NCBI GenBank assembly: GCA_028386065.3
Contig: JAKUCV010002451.1
Span: 7,310-71,309 of the forward strand
Length of the DNA: 64,000 bases
DNA from: Turnera subulata
Taxonomy: Eukaryota > Streptophyta > Magnoliopsida > Malpighiales > Passifloraceae
Direction of reading: 5' to 3'
Every line of letters starts with the position of its first letter. The stretch's first letter is position 1. Shown here piece after piece: positions 12,107-25,204 of this stretch. The notes below the pieces were generated by a model that did no database searches, had not been told where the DNA came from, and worked only from the letters and a program-made list of their open reading frames with translations. The position numbers and the translations under genes were made by a program.

Positions 12107-15100
12107 GTTCATCCTTGCCTCACATAGGTGCAAGCAAACGGCTGTAAAAGGCAGGATAGGTACGGAATTTCTTTTGTATCTTTCTCATCTTTTCCTTACT
12201 TCGGAATCAGTATGCTTCCCTGTCTGCTCAGGCTTGTAGAAATTCAATTGTATAGCGAAAGAAAACTGCAACCTATAAAACATTTGCACCTCAAATTGCT
12301 GCAGGAAGCAATCTGTAACGCACGAATGTGAGTCTTACTAGGGAGTTCAGGTTCCGTGCTGTATTATGTATATTCTTCAGATTACTAGCACCTTTGGTGG
12401 TATAATATATATAATTTGGTCCTAGACATTTGATCACTTACACATCCTATGTCCAGTTGGTTCCAATGGTTTTAGGGACGGACTACAGAGTTAATAGCTT
12501 TCATTCTATTGCACATAAGCTACATAAACAGGCTTATCTGCGAGCTAAACAGAAAAAAGCCTTACTGGACTTTGAACAAGATCATGGTTGTTAGATTCTC
12601 GGGATATAAATCCAAGCAAGTGTTATAGTCTTCCTCTGTTGACAGATTGTGTCTTTGAAGTTTCAATTGGTATCTTATGTGATTGTATATAGCTCTTTCA
12701 AGAGATTACTGTTAGGTTAATACAACATAGTATGTGCGCATGAAGCTAAGGTTGTAATATTTCAACGGGGTATTGCCGTATTGGTCCACCATGTGGTAGA
12801 AAACTCTCAGGCTTCCACATCCAGCTTTTCAACATTCATGTTCACCGGCTGATACCTGGCATCCAAAGAAACCTTGTCAAACTTAGCAGTAAATAGAACA
12901 GCTATGGTATTAAAACCTGCAATAGACTTTTGATTCGTTGTAGGTTGTGGCCTATTGCTGGTAAGCTTGTGAGCCAGAATCAATTAAGTTTGGGGGCTCT
13001 GATTGGGCTAGACTTAGATTAGACCTTGTAAATTTGCAACCTTGAGTTACAATTATATTATTCTAGACCATAAACCCAAAGAATATAATTGTTTAGGTTA
13101 TATGTATTGCCAGCCCAAAGAACACAAAAGTGAAGAAAACCCATAGATGGCTAGTATTGCATAAAGCAGCATAAACTAGCCAAACTGAGACTGGTGCAAC
13201 AATTATATAAATAAATTGGTGAAACAGAACGCCTCTGCTTTAATTTCTTAATACAAGAATTACAAGTCCAGGTGCACTAAAAAAGTTTGCACCAAATAAT
13301 GTTGCAACTAAAGTGCTGTTTTATAGTATTAAGATCTTACTATATCTAGATAACAGGTTTAGTAAATAGCTTTACCATCCCTAGTCTTAGTTTAATTGGG
13401 AGAACATCTGTGGAGATGCAGAAAATTTTGAGGTGCTTCATCTAATCTGAAAGGAAAAACAAATTCATGGCTTGAGGATATATGGTTGGCAATAAATGCT
13501 AACCCCACAGAATCAAGCTAATCTGGCCAAGTGTATAGTCGCCCAATTAAGTCCCGTTGATATTCACTAACATGCAACATCAATGAGGCTACGGATGCAC
13601 AGATTTGTTTGAAAAAATTGACACCAGCTTGTGCAACAAAATCAGAAGTCAAAACTTCTCTTTAATTGTCACGGATAGCTCATGGTTAGAGCAGGCAAAC
13701 CGTTTTTGACTTTGGAAATTATCATTGAGGAAGAATTGATGACTTAATGGCTAATGGTTAGAGCATTTTCCGGTGATTACTAAGAACAAAATTTAGGTTG
13801 TTGTAAAAATATAATGGGCATAAGAAAAAGAAAATTATCAGTATGCCCCCTCCCTTATAAATCCATCTTGTTCTTTTGTCAGGCTACTTGCTTGGTAGCA
13901 CTGGACCGGGAGGATACCACTATGTTTGGGGCCTGAAGGCAATGAATTAATTCTATATATATCTCTTTCCTTCCATAAGTCATAATCTTTTTCTTCCCTT
14001 TCTAAATCTTATAATATCCACTCAAGAACACTTGAAGTTCAATCATCCAAGCATAGGTTGCATGCATATGCACTGTGCCAATTGGATATGTAGGAGCCTT
14101 GACCAACAAACCCACAGGAGATGGTAACAGGAAAAAAAATATTATGAGCTCATGATAGGTACCAATAAACCATGCATGAAGTGCAGATCAGATCAATCTC
14201 ACTTAGTCAGCAGAAAAATGTTGACTTGAGCACTACCATGTATAAATGTGGCATTGAATTGAAACATGTATACTGGGGTGGTGGATGGTAATGCATGGAT
14301 AGGTCAGCTTGATCTATTAATGAGTCTTCTGATTGGGGAGGGTCATTACATTTATGTTCATGTTTATGAGCTTCACCCCCCTACAGCTGAAGCTTTCTTT
14401 ATTGCTGACACCATGTGGTTTGGTACTTTATAGTACTAGCAGGCATGGCTGTGTCTACTTGTCCAATCCCATTGAAATCCTCTTTCAAATTTAGTTTTGT
14501 ATGCTGATTGCTGACATAAATATCTATACTCACCATTTCTTTTAACTCATAGTAATATCTATATACCCTTCCATATTGACACCAAAAAAAAAGCCTTCCA
14601 TCGAATATTACAGAGAGAATTTCCTTGAGATCTCAAAAAGAGAGGCTAATGGAAAGAGAGTATTGAACCATATCCAAAGTATGATGGAGAGAACCTAACT
14701 TTAACGTTTTCAGTTTCCCACTAAAGCATAGGCATAATAATTAGTGAGCTATATAGGGTTTAACAATTAGCATGTACATCAGTATACTTAAAAGAAAAAA
14801 CCCCATTTCCGCATACATCAAGATCCGCAAGAGATACTGGGGGCCAGGAGATAAATTCCAACGAAACCATTAAAGAGAGCACAGGTTTTAGACGCGTATA
14901 TGGTATTGACTGCCAATATTTTACAAGACAGCAATCTCTTTTGTAAAAGAACACTAAAATAATTAAACTAACACAAAAGCAACAAATTCAAGAAAGCTCT
15001 ATATACTTCAAATGTTGAACTTCTCTTACTTTCTTAGAAGGAAAAAAAAAAAAAAACTTCATTTCAGAGATAGGAAGTTGTGAAAAATATCTCTACTTAC

Positions 15101-15376
15101 CAATTTGACTTAAAATACTATTTATTGTATCAAGTTATTAGAAAAGAAAACGTTATGGAAAAGGAATTAGTAATGAAGAATGAAGTGTCATATTTCCTTG
15201 CTCAAAACAAATAGCCATAATTGCAGCCAACCTACCCAACATGCTTTCATGGAGAGACCCTTTCTCCTCAACTGTCCTCTGGACCCTCAAGCCATAAATG
15301 CCTTTAAGCTCCCCTCCTTTAAATATTCCCTTCCACTACCACTCTCCTCTCTCCTCATCACACTTGCAATTTTCCC
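12107..15376. other. Intergenic: 3'UTR of the phosphatase gene, then promoter of the glycine-rich gene
   Basis: No protein-like frame was found. A tRNA A-box-like string (ggatagctcatggttagagca, about 13672-13692) lacks a partner B-box. A TATA-like tttaaata at 15318-15325 lies ~52 bp upstream of ATG 15377. Confidence 0.5.
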
Positions 15377-15886
15377 ATGTCCAAAATCTCCACAAAGATG
15401 AAAACCATCACTACCTTCTTCCTTGTAGCTATCCTCCTCATCTTCTCATGCTCACTCTCCATTGCAACCCGAACCGAACCCGCTACTAAGCAGCCACCAT
15501 CTAAAGGCAAGCCCTCCACTGGCAACCAGAACAACAACAAAGGTGGTGGTGGTGGTGGAACTGGAAATGATGGTGGTGGTATAGGCGGGTTCTTCGGGCC
15601 GGGCCCCGGGTTCGACATACCCGGTTTTGGCAAAGGGTGGGGGAATGGTATCATTGGTGGCGGGTATGGAGCCGGGTATGGAGGTCCCAAGGGAGGGTAT
15701 TCTAAAGGTGGTGTTGTTAGGCCTAGTGTGGTGTGCAAAGACAAGGGTCCATGTTACAACAAGAAGCTGACGTGTCCTGCCAAGTGCTTCACCTCCTACA
15801 GCCGGTCAGGGAAGGGGTACGGCGGTGGTGGCGGCGGTGGTGGGTGCACCATGGATTGTAAGAAGAAGTGTATTGCTTATTGTTGA
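15377..15886 (+). CDS. Secreted glycine-rich, 8-cysteine small protein
   Basis: A single exon encodes 169 residues. A hydrophobic signal peptide (TITTFFLVAILLIFSCSL, about residues 9-26) is followed by a likely cleavage near SIA-TRTE. A basic/Asn/Pro linker and a Gly-rich region (about 55-117) come next. The C-terminal module has eight Cys (VC, PC, TC, KC, GC, DC, KC, YC), with an eight-Gly run between its first and second halves. The even Cys count and secretion suggest disulfides in the apoplast. The family resembles plant glycine-rich cell-wall proteins of unknown role. The first ATG is used. A second at 15398 would still leave a signal peptide. A proline-rich frame on the opposite strand is a shadow. 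Confidence 0.85.
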   Translation: MSKISTKMKTITTFFLVAILLIFSCSLSIATRTEPATKQPPSKGKPSTGNQNNNKGGGGGGTGNDGGGIGGFFGPGPGFDIPGFGKGWGNGIIGGGYGAGYGGPKGGYSKGGVVRPSVVCKDKGPCYNKKLTCPAKCFTSYSRSGKGYGGGGGGGGCTMDCKKKCIAYC

Positions 15887-17265
15887 AGTAAAGCAAGCTA
15901 GCTAAGGTACAAGAAGCATGAGGGTATGGCAGGCAGTATAGCTGGGGTCATAGTTTCTACTTTTTTCTGCTGTTAGTGGTGGGGTACTTGATGCAGTTTA
16001 ATCATGGATATTACGTGTGTAATATATATATAATTACTATATAGTATTATAGTGTTGGATGTATGAGTTTATAGAAAACTCTTGAATTTTCTATGCTCTA
16101 TCGTGGTTTTCTTTTTCTTTGGCTTGGCAGAAGGTTTTTATCTTTATATGGTTGTGACCAAAAATAAGAGCATGGTAATTGCTCTAGCTATTGTGGTGTG
16201 TTTGCTTTTGCTTGTTTAATTTGATAGTTTGCAAATCAACTTTGGATCCCTTGATTTGATTGATAGATAGAAGGGTAGGGGGTAGGGTTTTCAAGTAGGA
16301 GGACTAGGCTTGGAAGGTGGAAGATTTGCTAAATTGGAAGCATGTTAGTAATTGGTTAAAGCATATACTTTAACCAAGTCTTGTCAAAACGCTACCAATT
16401 CTGCGGAGGGAAAAGGCCTACATGGGAACTAGTTAGGATGTAGGAAGAAAGAACTAGCAATGAAAAGCCTTCTTCCATTTGTGTACTAATCAAGTTGCAG
16501 CAGCCAGCAGTGCCTATCACTTAAAAGAAAATTAACTTGGCATCCATTATTAGATAGCTGAGTACAGTATACTTTTGCTCAAGCACTCCTCCAATTTAGA
16601 AGCTTAAAAAGTTTTAGAATTTACTGTGCAAGGCACGAAGATAGAATAGTAGGCCTTTCCATTTCATTCTTCCATCCTGTTCCTAAAAGATCACGCAGCT
16701 GCAACAATGATCTTTTTCATGAACATTGTTGCTCGTGAAAGTTGCAACAATGATCCACGGGCAGTTCTCCTCGCTTATAGGAGAGATTATCAGTATTTGA
16801 ATAATTTCCAACTCCATTTTACCCTGATCTTACATCCAAGGCATTAAAATGGAAAACCCACAAAGCAGTAGATTGAGAACATGTCCAGTCAATGCCACTT
16901 TGGCAGAATAGAAATACAAGTTGCAGAAATGTAAAAAAGCACAGATGATCCAAATTGTAAGGCAATTTATCATATGTATGTATATATATGCATGGCAACT
17001 ACAGAAATGTGTATTCCAATAAAAGGGCAACCTCGCAAAAACTTTTGATTATCTTCTCACTATAACCTTTACAAGAACGTAGCACTCAAACAAACAATGA
17101 AAAGTAAAGACTCAAAACAAACAATGAAAAGTAAAGAAATTAGTCTAAAAAGGAACAACAATCTCCAGGCACAAGCAAGCAATGCTCCTACCCCAGTCGA
17201 GGCTATCGGCATGTACAACCTAAATCCAGTGATACAGTCTGCATGTTGCCTTCTCAGAAAGCAGA
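15887..17265. other. Intergenic between convergent genes
   Basis: Probable 3'UTRs of the glycine-rich gene (+) and SCAMP (-). A 23-bp direct repeat (caaacaatgaaaagtaaaga-type) occurs at about 17091-17134. No gene was found. Confidence 0.5.
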
Positions 17266-20200
17266 TCATATTGCTGCTCTTAGTGCTCCTCTTGCAGCCT
17301 CACGCTTCATCTCAGCGGCTTTCCCGCTGCCCCGGAAATACATGTATACTTGCTGCATAACAAAGTGGAAAAAACTCATCAGAAAGTTTCCAGGATCTGC
17401 ATGATACCTCTAATCACTCTATGCATGTTTATTGTGATGTTTCAGAATGGAAATTGGAAAAGGGATACGGACCTGAAGAACCCAGATGCTCAGCAATATC
17501 TCAAGGCAGAAAAATCCAAATCCGATGAAGTAGAAGATCTATAAGCAAAGGAAAATAAATTTATATTATCTTGCCTAAAGAAAAGAAATACAAGCAATGT
17601 GCCATTGGCACTCTTGTGTTAAAGCACAAGAGGGAGTGAGGTCTCGGGCTCGAGTCCCATTCATCTACTATAAAAGAAAAAAAGAGAGATTGACAAGAAT
17701 AACTTTCAGAATTGCGATTTATAAGCAGAAATTTAAGTTTGGTTATCGAGAAGGGTTGGTACCTAGTTAAGAAATAAATGAATTCATAACTTATTCCACT
17801 GCTTAAATCATACACAAAACAGAAACGTAGACTAATAACCAGATACAAGGCTGGCAATGTTGAATGCTAGAGCTCAAATATCTTACCCCAACTATTACGG
17901 TGTTGCCAACAACGTCAATAGCAGAAAGGATGCCACTGTTTCAGAATCCAACACCAAAAACCATCAGCGAAAGAACTTGTCAAGAAACATAATCATATAT
18001 CAAGAAAGCATTTTCATGAAATTGGCAAGAAAATCAGTGAGAAACATCTTTTCCTAGAAAGGATGAAGAATAGAAACGTACGTGAAAGATTTCCCTTTGA
18101 AAACTATAGGAGGGGCAACTGCAGCCACAATACAGAAGCCGATATGAACCTGGAAACAGCGTTGCACAACCAAAAAGTTAGATTTCCAGTTCTTATAAGT
18201 TCATATAGTGAGGAAGAAAAGAGAAGAGCTTACGATATAAAGGAGGAAAAACCACCCGAACTTCATAGCACTTTCACTCCTGCAAGAAAGATTTCAATGT
18301 AAATAAGTGGTTGAACAAAATGGGAGGACCTACTCTATTCAAACACTATAAAGTAGTAGCTACACTTTTTCTACAGACTGAAATCACAATAGTAGGGTTT
18401 TTTGCGGTCAATATTTTATCCAAATATAAGAAGGATACATGCCTTACTAGAATTGCAAAGCAGATTATATTTTGTTAGATTTTCTAGAGGCAGAGCCCTA
18501 ACTACTAGCCAATTTTTATCTCAATAACAGTACTCATATTTTATTTTCAGTAGGGAAAACTTTTGTTAGATTCAATTCCAAAGTTAAACATTTCTACGTT
18601 CAAAACTAGATCAGGTTAATATTAATGTTATTATTTTGTTGACATGTAAGACCAGAGTGGATAAAATTTAACGTGTAAGATACAAATAAGGTTGCATTTC
18701 CATACACTGTTTCACAACAGTCTTAACATGATTTCCCAGAAGAGCCAAATTTGTGTCCTATTGAGAAGCAGGTTTGCTTGGATTCAAAGGCTCCGTTTGC
18801 AAAGAGAAAGAAGATCAAAGCATGATTACAAAACCCAACCGAAAAGATATTTGACTGTAACACGGAAGGTTTAAGTCAAAGTACCTAAATGCACGATATA
18901 GTGGGCGATACCACAAAAAGTAAGCCCCTGGAACTCCTGATATGAAGTAGATAATGGCAAGAAACCAGATTCTCACCCCTACAGCAAATATGTAATAACA
19001 TCAAGATACAAAAGGAATTCAACATATCAAATAAGGAACTAAAACCCTGCATGTACAAGAGATGCAAAACCAATTTTCTAAACCAACCTTCTCCTTTGAT
19101 CCATGCAGCTGTAACAGAAATGAGATTCCAGAAAAGACACAAAACCAATCCTGCAAAAGACCACGATTCAATCACTTACGAGGAATACTCTTCAAAGATT
19201 ATGTCACTTAGTGCATAAGATAATAGAATAAGTGATCTCTTTAGGACCCTGAAAGGTCAATGCTAACAAATCAAATTCCTGGTTTTACTACTTTCCATCA
19301 ATAGCTGATCTGATCTGATTTTTGGTCTCAATTAATAGATTTCGTGAAATATAGTGAGATGTGAACTTGACTTAGTGACAAATAGGTGCGTTTAACTGAA
19401 GGAAGCCACCACCAATGCCTGAACATAAAGATGGTATGCTTTTGGGCATCCATGAAAAAAAAAAAAAAAGAATAAGAAAGGTCATTAATGGGGAGAAAAC
19501 AAACACGAAATCAAGTCTCTTTTCTGCAGGTAGAATTGCAGCAGATGGGAAAAGGAGAAGGAAAGACGTAGGAAAGAATAAAGAGACGCTACATCCAGGT
19601 TGCCTAGATTAACCAAAATGAAGCTACAGTAGTTTCAAACTACACAAAGCAATAGCTTTTGGAGGTCTGCTTCAAAGACATTCATAAGACATCTTAGACA
19701 TCGAATCCATAAAAAACATGAAACCAAACCCTTTTCCCCTGTAGTTACAATGATTTCAGTAACTAAAATTTGTTTTGACTTTGCGGGGATATTAAGGGTC
19801 AAATCAATACATGCATCACACCACTTTTTCCTAGGCGCAATGAATCTTGCCAAGGCTTTGTACCCTTTTCTCTTATGTCAACTTGAATTGTTAAGCAACT
19901 AGGAGCCATAGTAAGAGGCCGAGAAGACAAATCTGGAACCGTTTATAAAACCAGTCTTCACCATTTACCTACACCATGCATATAGGAACAAACACGTACC
20001 TAAATATGTTGTGAATGCAACATACTGAAGCCTTTGAAGGTGGATTGGTATTTCATTTGCAATGTCGTGGTGAATAATTGGGAAGAATGGTGGCCAATTT
20101 TTCTCCTCTAGAACAATCCCCGCTGCAAAGGAAAATAGAACTTTTAGCACCCCAATCAAAATGCGAAATAACTTGGCAGAACCCAATGTTTATTGTTTGT

Positions 20201-21995
20201 GTAAACAAGTCACTCCAGGACTTCCACAAAGCAAGAATGTAAATATCATGGAGGACCAGCATTATATATTACAACAAAAGAGAGGCAGTACAGTTGAACC
20301 TCTATAACTAACTTCATTCGTCCTAAAAGACTTGTCTTAAACATGAGGGCCTATATACCAGATGCAATAAAACTTGTTGGCCAGCTACAGGGCGCAAATA
20401 TTAGCACTCAATATCTGGCTAGAGGAAAAAGAGGACATACAGGACACATGGTGCCCACATTGTCAACCATATTGTGTCCACATTAAAAGAATATTACCTC
20501 GTGCAGCTGCATCTTCTCTCCGTTTCACATCCTGGAAAGCATCAGAAAAGGAAGATTAGTGAAACTAACAGCAAATTGGCTACTTTCAGATGATATAGCA
20601 AACGATTTTTACAGCACTGATAGGACTGTTGCAACTCATAATCTAGGGATTTTTGAAACAAGAAAGATTCTGAGGAAGCTTTTTGAAAAAGATTAACTTT
20701 GGAAAGAATGAAATACACTTAATCAACAACTAGGGGAAGTTTCTGAAAAAGCTTATCAAATGAGTATGACTATGGGCAGACTCAAGATTACCAAAGTACC
20801 AAGGAAGTCAAGTACTCATGAATACCTGCTCTCGCCTTCTCAATTCAGCCTCCTTAGCTTGCAGCTCCCTCTCTTTCTTCTTCAAATCCTATATTGCGAA
20901 CATAAATAAATAAGAAAAACTAGAAGCAAAATCGAGGAATATCTGTTCTGGCAACCAACAAGGAAATTACCGTAGTTGAATCAATTGGGATGTCAACGGT
21001 TGCACCATGGTTGTAATTGAAATCAGCAGGTTCAGGAGGAAGTGGTGAAAGCCTTGAATTCGTAGCAGGAGGAACACTCTAGAAAAGCAGCAATAAAATA
21101 AGAATTCGAAACTAGAGTATATCAATGACTGGTTCATAACATATATTGGAAGAGGAAGTAAATCAGGAACAAAAGTCAAACGTGGCTTAATATAGTCCGG
21201 GTTCCAGCTTTGTTGTGAAAATTGAAAAAAAAAACAAACCTTAGGAAAACAACCAGACTTACTGTTGTGTAAAATGCACCTCCACTAAACTTAGACTGCC
21301 CTGATTGTTTCCCCCTTACAGCTGGCTCCTGGTTATAAGGATTATATCAAAGATAAGTTCCATAGTCTTATTACCAAGTATGAAGAACACATAACCACCT
21401 AGCAAGAGCAATCTTTTTATCTAAGACAAAAAGAGACAATCGCGTAGCAATCATCATTTTTGGTAAGATGTGTCAGCTTTAGAATTGCAAATGTAATGAT
21501 TTCATCATCAGAAAAGCTTTGCTATTGACCAACTATCCAAACTCTAAAGTCCACCAATTTTAACAACCTCCCATCCACCCTTTTCATTTGTTTCACAACA
21601 TAGGAGTATTAGACACAAGTACATAAGCATTAACTAAGTTTAAAGAAGAAGATTGATTTATTAAACACAGCAGAAATAAACCACCAAATTTCTGCATCAA
21701 AAAGCCAAACGAATCATAATTCAGCAAAAGTCAACCTTCAGATTAGACAATCAAAACCCTAAAACTACCTAAAGCACACTGCTCGGCAATTCTTTCAAAA
21801 CACAAGAACCACCAAACCGTATTCAAATAACAACAAACTAAAGTGGCAGTGAAGTTTGATTTTTTAGCCAAAAAGATGACAACTTGCAGCACCAAAAAGA
21901 CAAGTAAAGATCAAGAGAGGAAGGGAGAAGAAACTCACAGAGAAGGGATTAACTTCTTCTTCCTCAAAAGGGTTGGGATCGTAGCGACCAGCCAT
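17266..21995 (-). CDS. SCAMP: Secretory carrier-associated membrane protein (SCAMP)
   Basis: Thirteen exons join in phase to 307 residues: 21939-21995, 21263-21328, 20971-21078, 20826-20888, 20498-20531, 20000-20122, 19088-19150, 18885-18978, 18234-18279, 18082-18149, 17887-17935, 17473-17538, 17266-17352. SCAMPs are four-span proteins of the trans-Golgi, early endosome and plasma membrane. Two NPF motifs lie near the N-terminus (residues 8-10 and 16-18), followed by a Pro-rich linker ([13 protein letters not shown]). A coiled coil ([18 protein letters not shown], from about 80) is next. Then comes the diagnostic [14 protein letters not shown] before the first membrane span, four spans, and the conserved VAAVAPP and [11 protein letters not shown] tail. 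The length is normal and nothing is missing. All introns are GT-AG. Start at [14 protein letters not shown], typical of the family. Confidence 0.95.
17590..17690 (+). mobile_element. SINE-like fragment in a SCAMP intron
   Basis: In the intron between SCAMP exons 11 and 12, a stretch with a B-box-like gggctcgagtccc (about 17646) and a degenerate A-box region ~40 nt upstream runs into an A-rich tail (17671-17686). This matches a tRNA-derived SINE layout. The target duplication is unclear because both flanks are A-rich. Confidence 0.35.
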
Positions 21996-24900
21996 GGTAG
22001 AGAGACCCAAAACGTGGAAATGAACACAGACTCCAAAAAATAGGAGCTTCTCTTTTTAAAGAAGAAATAGTACTATAAACAAAGAGAGAGAGAGAGAGAG
22101 AGAGAGGACAGAGAGGATTGTAAAGGAAGAAACTTTAGACGGAAATGTATAGGCACAAAGAACATAAACAAGGAAGAAGAAAAATAAGACAAATTTCTAG
22201 AGAGAAGGAAAACCTTGTAAAGAGAGTACATATGTATAAGACAGACAAGTCTAGAGAGAGACACAAAGAAAGAAGAAGGACTTGTCTCTCTGGTCAGCTG
22301 TTAGTGTTTTTTTTTTAAAAAAAATATTATTTTATTATTATTGTACTAGAACGAAGGAAATTTACATTTGAAGGGCCACGGCAGCTGCGATGTAATGTTT
22401 TGAATTTCTTTTTTCGTCTTTTCATACCTTTGAATTAAAAAAAAATGGGTACTCGACTTTTCTTGTGAATTTCATCTTCTTTTTTTTTTTTTTAAATATG
22501 GGTTATGATTTTTAATTTGAAGTGTATATGTATAATATTCAAAATGTTGCTCTTCTTTTTCAATTCTTTCTCTTTCTATATGTAAATCCATGATCCATTT
22601 ATTTCCAATTTAATTGTTGGTGATGCACTTTGAAGATAACGAAAATATTGGGAGTGTTTCTTCTTCTTCTAGATCTTCCTGTTATGTTTAGGATGAGAAG
22701 AAGCAGTTCTTTTTTGTTTTTTTTTTTTGGGGAAAGTTCTTTTTTGTTATTAAATAGCATACATTTGATTAATATACCAAAAAATTTACTAACTCCTTTT
22801 TCTTTTTGGTGGGTGTGGGAGCCACAGCTGATGAAGGGTCCTACTTAGAAATCATTCCACCATTCAGAAATGACTATGAATACATAATCATACTTCAAAT
22901 GATGTACAATGTGACTATGAAAAAAAAAAAAATGATGTAGAATGTGATGTGTGTTTAATATCCTCCGAGTTTAGAAATGTTTCAAGTTCAACTGTTCCAC
23001 ATTATTTAAATTAAAGTGTTACTTACTTCTATTTCATATGACCTCTGAAATTTACAAGGTGGGCATTCTGAAGTGGGTGGGCTAACCATTTTTGCACATA
23101 TTTCTTTTTACTCCATAACAAACGAGTTAAACAATTTACACATGAAATATTAGTACAATCTTTTTGTTCAAATCAAACATTGTCTTTGTCCTAGCAAGTG
23201 ATTGTCAATGTTGTTATTGAGATTATTGCCGCTTCACTTTGTTAAGAAAGAATCTGTATATTAAGTCTTCACCTTTTTTTTTTTGGGTTTCAATTAGTTA
23301 TCCTAACCAAAATATTTGTCTATATAAATTGTTACCGTAAGAACTTTAGCCTGTCGGTGTGGTTGGTTATACTGTCCATGTAAGATGCCGAAGGCCAAAC
23401 CTCAAGGGTCGAAACATGTCAATGGCCCAAATATGTTTTTCCTTTTTGGGTTTAAATTTCTTTCTTTTTTTTTAAATAGATGTGGGGGTTTAAATTTCTT
23501 AAGCACAAAGATGTTGACAATAGTGGCAATTGCTATAAAACCAAATCAGAAGTTGACCAGCAGCCATAGAAATAGAATGACATAAATGTTTGAACTTTCT
23601 TTACTATTTCCCTATCAACTTGTAAATTCTTCTAGAGAGTCATGTCCCTCCTCCCCACAATCCCCAATGTCTATAACCCGAGCCCATGAGGCCATTTACA
23701 TCTTTAGTTTCCACCACAATCATGATTCATGACTCAAAACAATTGGTAATGAGTCCAACAGTTTTTTCTTTACACGATTTTTTTCACTATACCATTTTAT
23801 TCCTCAAAAAAAAACATACGCCAAATTAGGATACAAAGCAGATTTTTTTTTTTTTGCAGCAAGCATAGGATACAAAGCAGATTGGCAACCATGGAACTGG
23901 GGAATATTTAATAATCTCCGTGGCGTATCACCTATTTCTTCTGAACCGATTAATAATATTGAAATCTTTACTAAGAGCCACGTTATTATAATAGTTAGAG
24001 CCTACGTACTTATTCTAAGACAAAAACACCAAACTTATTTCCTTTTGACATGAGGGCTGCTCCTATATTTGTTTTTCTTTCTAATTAATCGATCAAATTT
24101 GACCCGCTGAATCTCACACAAAAATGATGATCATTTTGCTCATTTATATACATATTCTATGTGTATGATTGTTTCCGTAAAAGTTAATTTTATAAAATAA
24201 TTGTGAAGGTTAGTTATCCTTTTCCTTAATTTTTCAGGTTTTAGCAAGATACTCGCTACATCTATCAGTTGTGGTCTATGGAGAAAGGCAATGTCAGAAG
24301 TTGGGGGGTTACTATTTTACTTATAATTTTGATACAAAAATAAATCCTTTTTTGACCGCATATAACGTTTGTGGATAATCCGTTGTGCTGCATCCACGCA
24401 GCGAAAACCTCTCGAATTTCACTTAATTGTGAACTGTGAGAGACTTTTCACGGAATCTTATTTTAAGAATTTTCCTTCTAATTTCAACTGAACAGTATAA
24501 AAAAGCACATCATGGCTCTTTAGTCTTTGAAAATGCTAGTGCATAATTAATTAAATAAGGATAAAAAAGCTGAATGATCATTGATGAACAATATAAAAAA
24601 GCACATTTGAACCATAGCATAATAATTATTCATGCGCATAGCATCCAACACATATAAGGATATTCTGATGATGATAAGCATAATTCAATACTATTTTTAA
24701 GAGGCTGCCAAAACTAAATAATCACTGTCAAGCGTTTACAATAGCAAAAATATATTACAAAATATAAATCACTTCACATCTAGACCCGCCCAAAAGCTAA
24801 GGAATGAGGCACTGTATTATCCAGTCAACGAGCACAATAGAAAGAGGCTTTTATATATTGCACAATGAATCCTAGGATGCAATAATTTCGAACGTTAAAA

Positions 24901-25085
24901 AAAAAAAAAGAAAGAAAAGACCGCATGAGGAGGCTAAGGTATTCTTCTTCTGGTAGATCTGGGCCTGACAATTCAACAAATCATGAAAATCAGACAATTA
25001 GGCTCCATAGTCACTGAGAAAAGAAAGCGTACAATTAGTTAAGCAAGAGTTGATGCTACTGTAATTACCTGTTAAAAAATTTTAG
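21996..25085. other. SCAMP upstream region and intergenic DNA, with (GA)n tract
   Basis: A perfect (GA/CT)n microsatellite at about 22081-22107 lies ~90 bp upstream of the SCAMP ATG. As CT on the transcript it is a common plant 5'UTR/promoter feature. Further right is AT-rich DNA with long T runs and no gene-like frame. Confidence 0.55.
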
Positions 25086-25178
25086 GGACCGTTTGGTTGG
25101 GTGTAATAGGATGTAATGAAATGGAATCAAATGAATTCTATTCCATTTCATTACATCCTATTACACCCACCCAACCAG
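25086..25178. mobile_element. Fold-back MITE remnant
   Basis: Near-perfect inverted arms 25095-25127 and 25140-25176 (core tgtaataggatgtaatgaaa) are separated by a 12-nt loop. Arm 2 carries one extra 4-bp step. The left end begins gggaccgtttggtt, a start common to several plant MITE families. The matching right terminus is missing, so the element is truncated. It sits ~30 bp past the stop codon of the RLP locus, probably inside its 3'UTR. Confidence 0.65.
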
Positions 25179-25204
25179 TGTCTTGCCCTCCTATTTTTTG
25201 GGTA

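Noticed and set aside
13670..13780. Two ggttagagca strings resembling tRNA 5' halves
   Set aside because: No B-box within range and no cloverleaf.
15358..15744. Proline-rich open frame on the minus strand
   Set aside because: Mirror image of the Gly-rich coding strand. The plus frame has a signal peptide and conserved Cys module.
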